DNA from: Caryophanales bacterium UBA6356
GTDB lineage: Bacteria; Bacillota_I; Bacilli_A; RFN20; CAG-826
Assembly (NCBI GenBank): GCA_002440125.1
Contig: DJRQ01000021.1
Span: 1-5,087 of the forward strand
Direction: 5' to 3'
DNA: 5,087 nucleotides
Part shown: piece by piece, positions 4,890 through 5,087 of the stretch
How positions within the stretch are numbered: position 1 is the first letter of the stretch
Layout: every line of letters begins with the position of its first letter
The notes under the pieces: generated by a model
Seen by the model: only the letters and a program-made list of their open reading frames with translations
Database searches by the model: none
Told to the model about the DNA's origin: nothing
Made by a program: the position numbers and the translations under genes

Positions 4890-5087
4890 TCAACGGCTTG
4901 CGTTTGAGCGTGTTACATCCGTCCATCCGCCGTCCGCTTTATTAATAGCAGTTTTGCTTTTGGTGGTCTGCTTTTCCATGTCGGAGTTGCTGGACCGCCA
5001 AGTCGAATTTAGGATGCCGCCGTGGAAGGGACCGCCTAGTTGCCATCTTTTTCCTTGCGCGCGTCGATTATAATGCTTTAAAAAATC
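4890..5087 (-). CDS. Partial hypothetical frame entering from the right edge (5' end outside the window)
   Basis: Reading the minus strand from the window edge, a frame stays open for 65 codons to a TGA at 4890-4892. Its product includes KRWQLGGPFHGG, a Ser/Thr/Lys-rich stretch, and ends KADGGWTDVTRSNASR. I do not recognise it. It may be the C-terminus of a gene lying outside the window, or the upstream part of a gene broken by frameshifts, because coding-like text continues in the two other minus-strand frames downstream (4813-4926, then 4652-4855). A competing 34-aa frame (4942-5046) with AAGGA before its ATG and a TATAAT box (5067-5072) overlaps the same DNA, so the true reading is unsettled. 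Confidence 0.35.
   Translation of the reverse strand, partial: DFLKHYNRRAQGKRWQLGGPFHGGILNSTWRSSNSDMEKQTTKSKTAINKADGGWTDVTRSNASR

Noticed and set aside
4942..5046. Minus-strand 34-aa frame starting MATRRSLPRR with AAGGA before the ATG and a TATAAT box at 5067-5072
   Set aside because: Very short, no recognisable product, and the -35 would lie outside the window; TATAAT occurs on both strands here because the site is nearly palindromic. Kept only as a competing reading of the right edge.
4834..5073. Plus-strand 79-aa open frame with a hydrophobic, membrane-like segment (ALLIAVLLLVVCF)
   Set aside because: It has no Shine-Dalgarno site, its composition is low in typical coding patterns, and it lies opposite more coding-like minus-strand frames; the hydrophobic run arises as the reverse reading of Lys/Asn/Ser-rich codons.
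1..5087. CRISPR array, tRNA or rRNA genes, insertion-sequence ends, attachment-site duplications
   Set aside because: No regularly spaced long repeats, cloverleaf-like segments, rRNA-like stretches or terminal inverted repeats were seen on reading both strands; the only tandem repeat is the 9-bp array at 1653-1679.

Overview
The window looks like an accessory (defence or mobile-element) region of a Bacillota-like genome of moderate GC. All three stop codons end real genes (TAA, TGA and TAG), so the standard bacterial code applies. Most genes have strong purine-rich Shine-Dalgarno sites, including a perfect AGGAGGTG. Together these argue against Mollicutes that read TGA as Trp and against Bacteroidota. 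The taxonomic guess rests only on these cues and on the gene families present.

Layout: two compact gene cassettes are transcribed away from each other from a shared intergenic stretch at about 1563-1740. The minus-strand cassette (39-1562) holds three overlapping genes in this order of transcription: a DUF4417-family protein, a small putative BECR-fold RNase toxin of the polymorphic-toxin type, and a small acidic protein that looks like its immunity protein or antitoxin. The overlaps are 17 nt and 4 nt, so translation is probably coupled. The plus-strand cassette (1741-4534) has the architecture of an ABC-three-component (ABC-3C) conflict system: a 312-aa protein with an ABC-3C-type C-terminal region and an unrecognised N-terminal half, a 73-aa middle component, and a 549-aa SMC/RecN-like ABC ATPase of the DUF2326 type. 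These genes overlap by 7 nt and 10 nt.

The intergenic region carries a plausible sigma-70 type promoter for the plus-strand cassette and a perfect tandem 9-bp repeat with a degenerate third copy. Downstream of the ATPase is a long imperfect stem-loop that may act as a terminator. The last ~440 nt hold only short minus-strand open frames, in three successive reading frames, which look like a decayed gene or a cluster of very small genes running in from the right edge.

How the genes may work together (inference): the ABC-3C ATPase would sense or load on a nucleic-acid structure and act through the middle component on the 312-aa protein. The DUF4417-toxin-immunity operon has no secretion module, so it may act inside the cell like a toxin-antitoxin system. 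ABC-3C systems as a class have been described computationally. The DUF4417 plus BECR-toxin operon, and its head-to-head placement with an ABC-3C cassette, is the part I do not recognise as a described arrangement.
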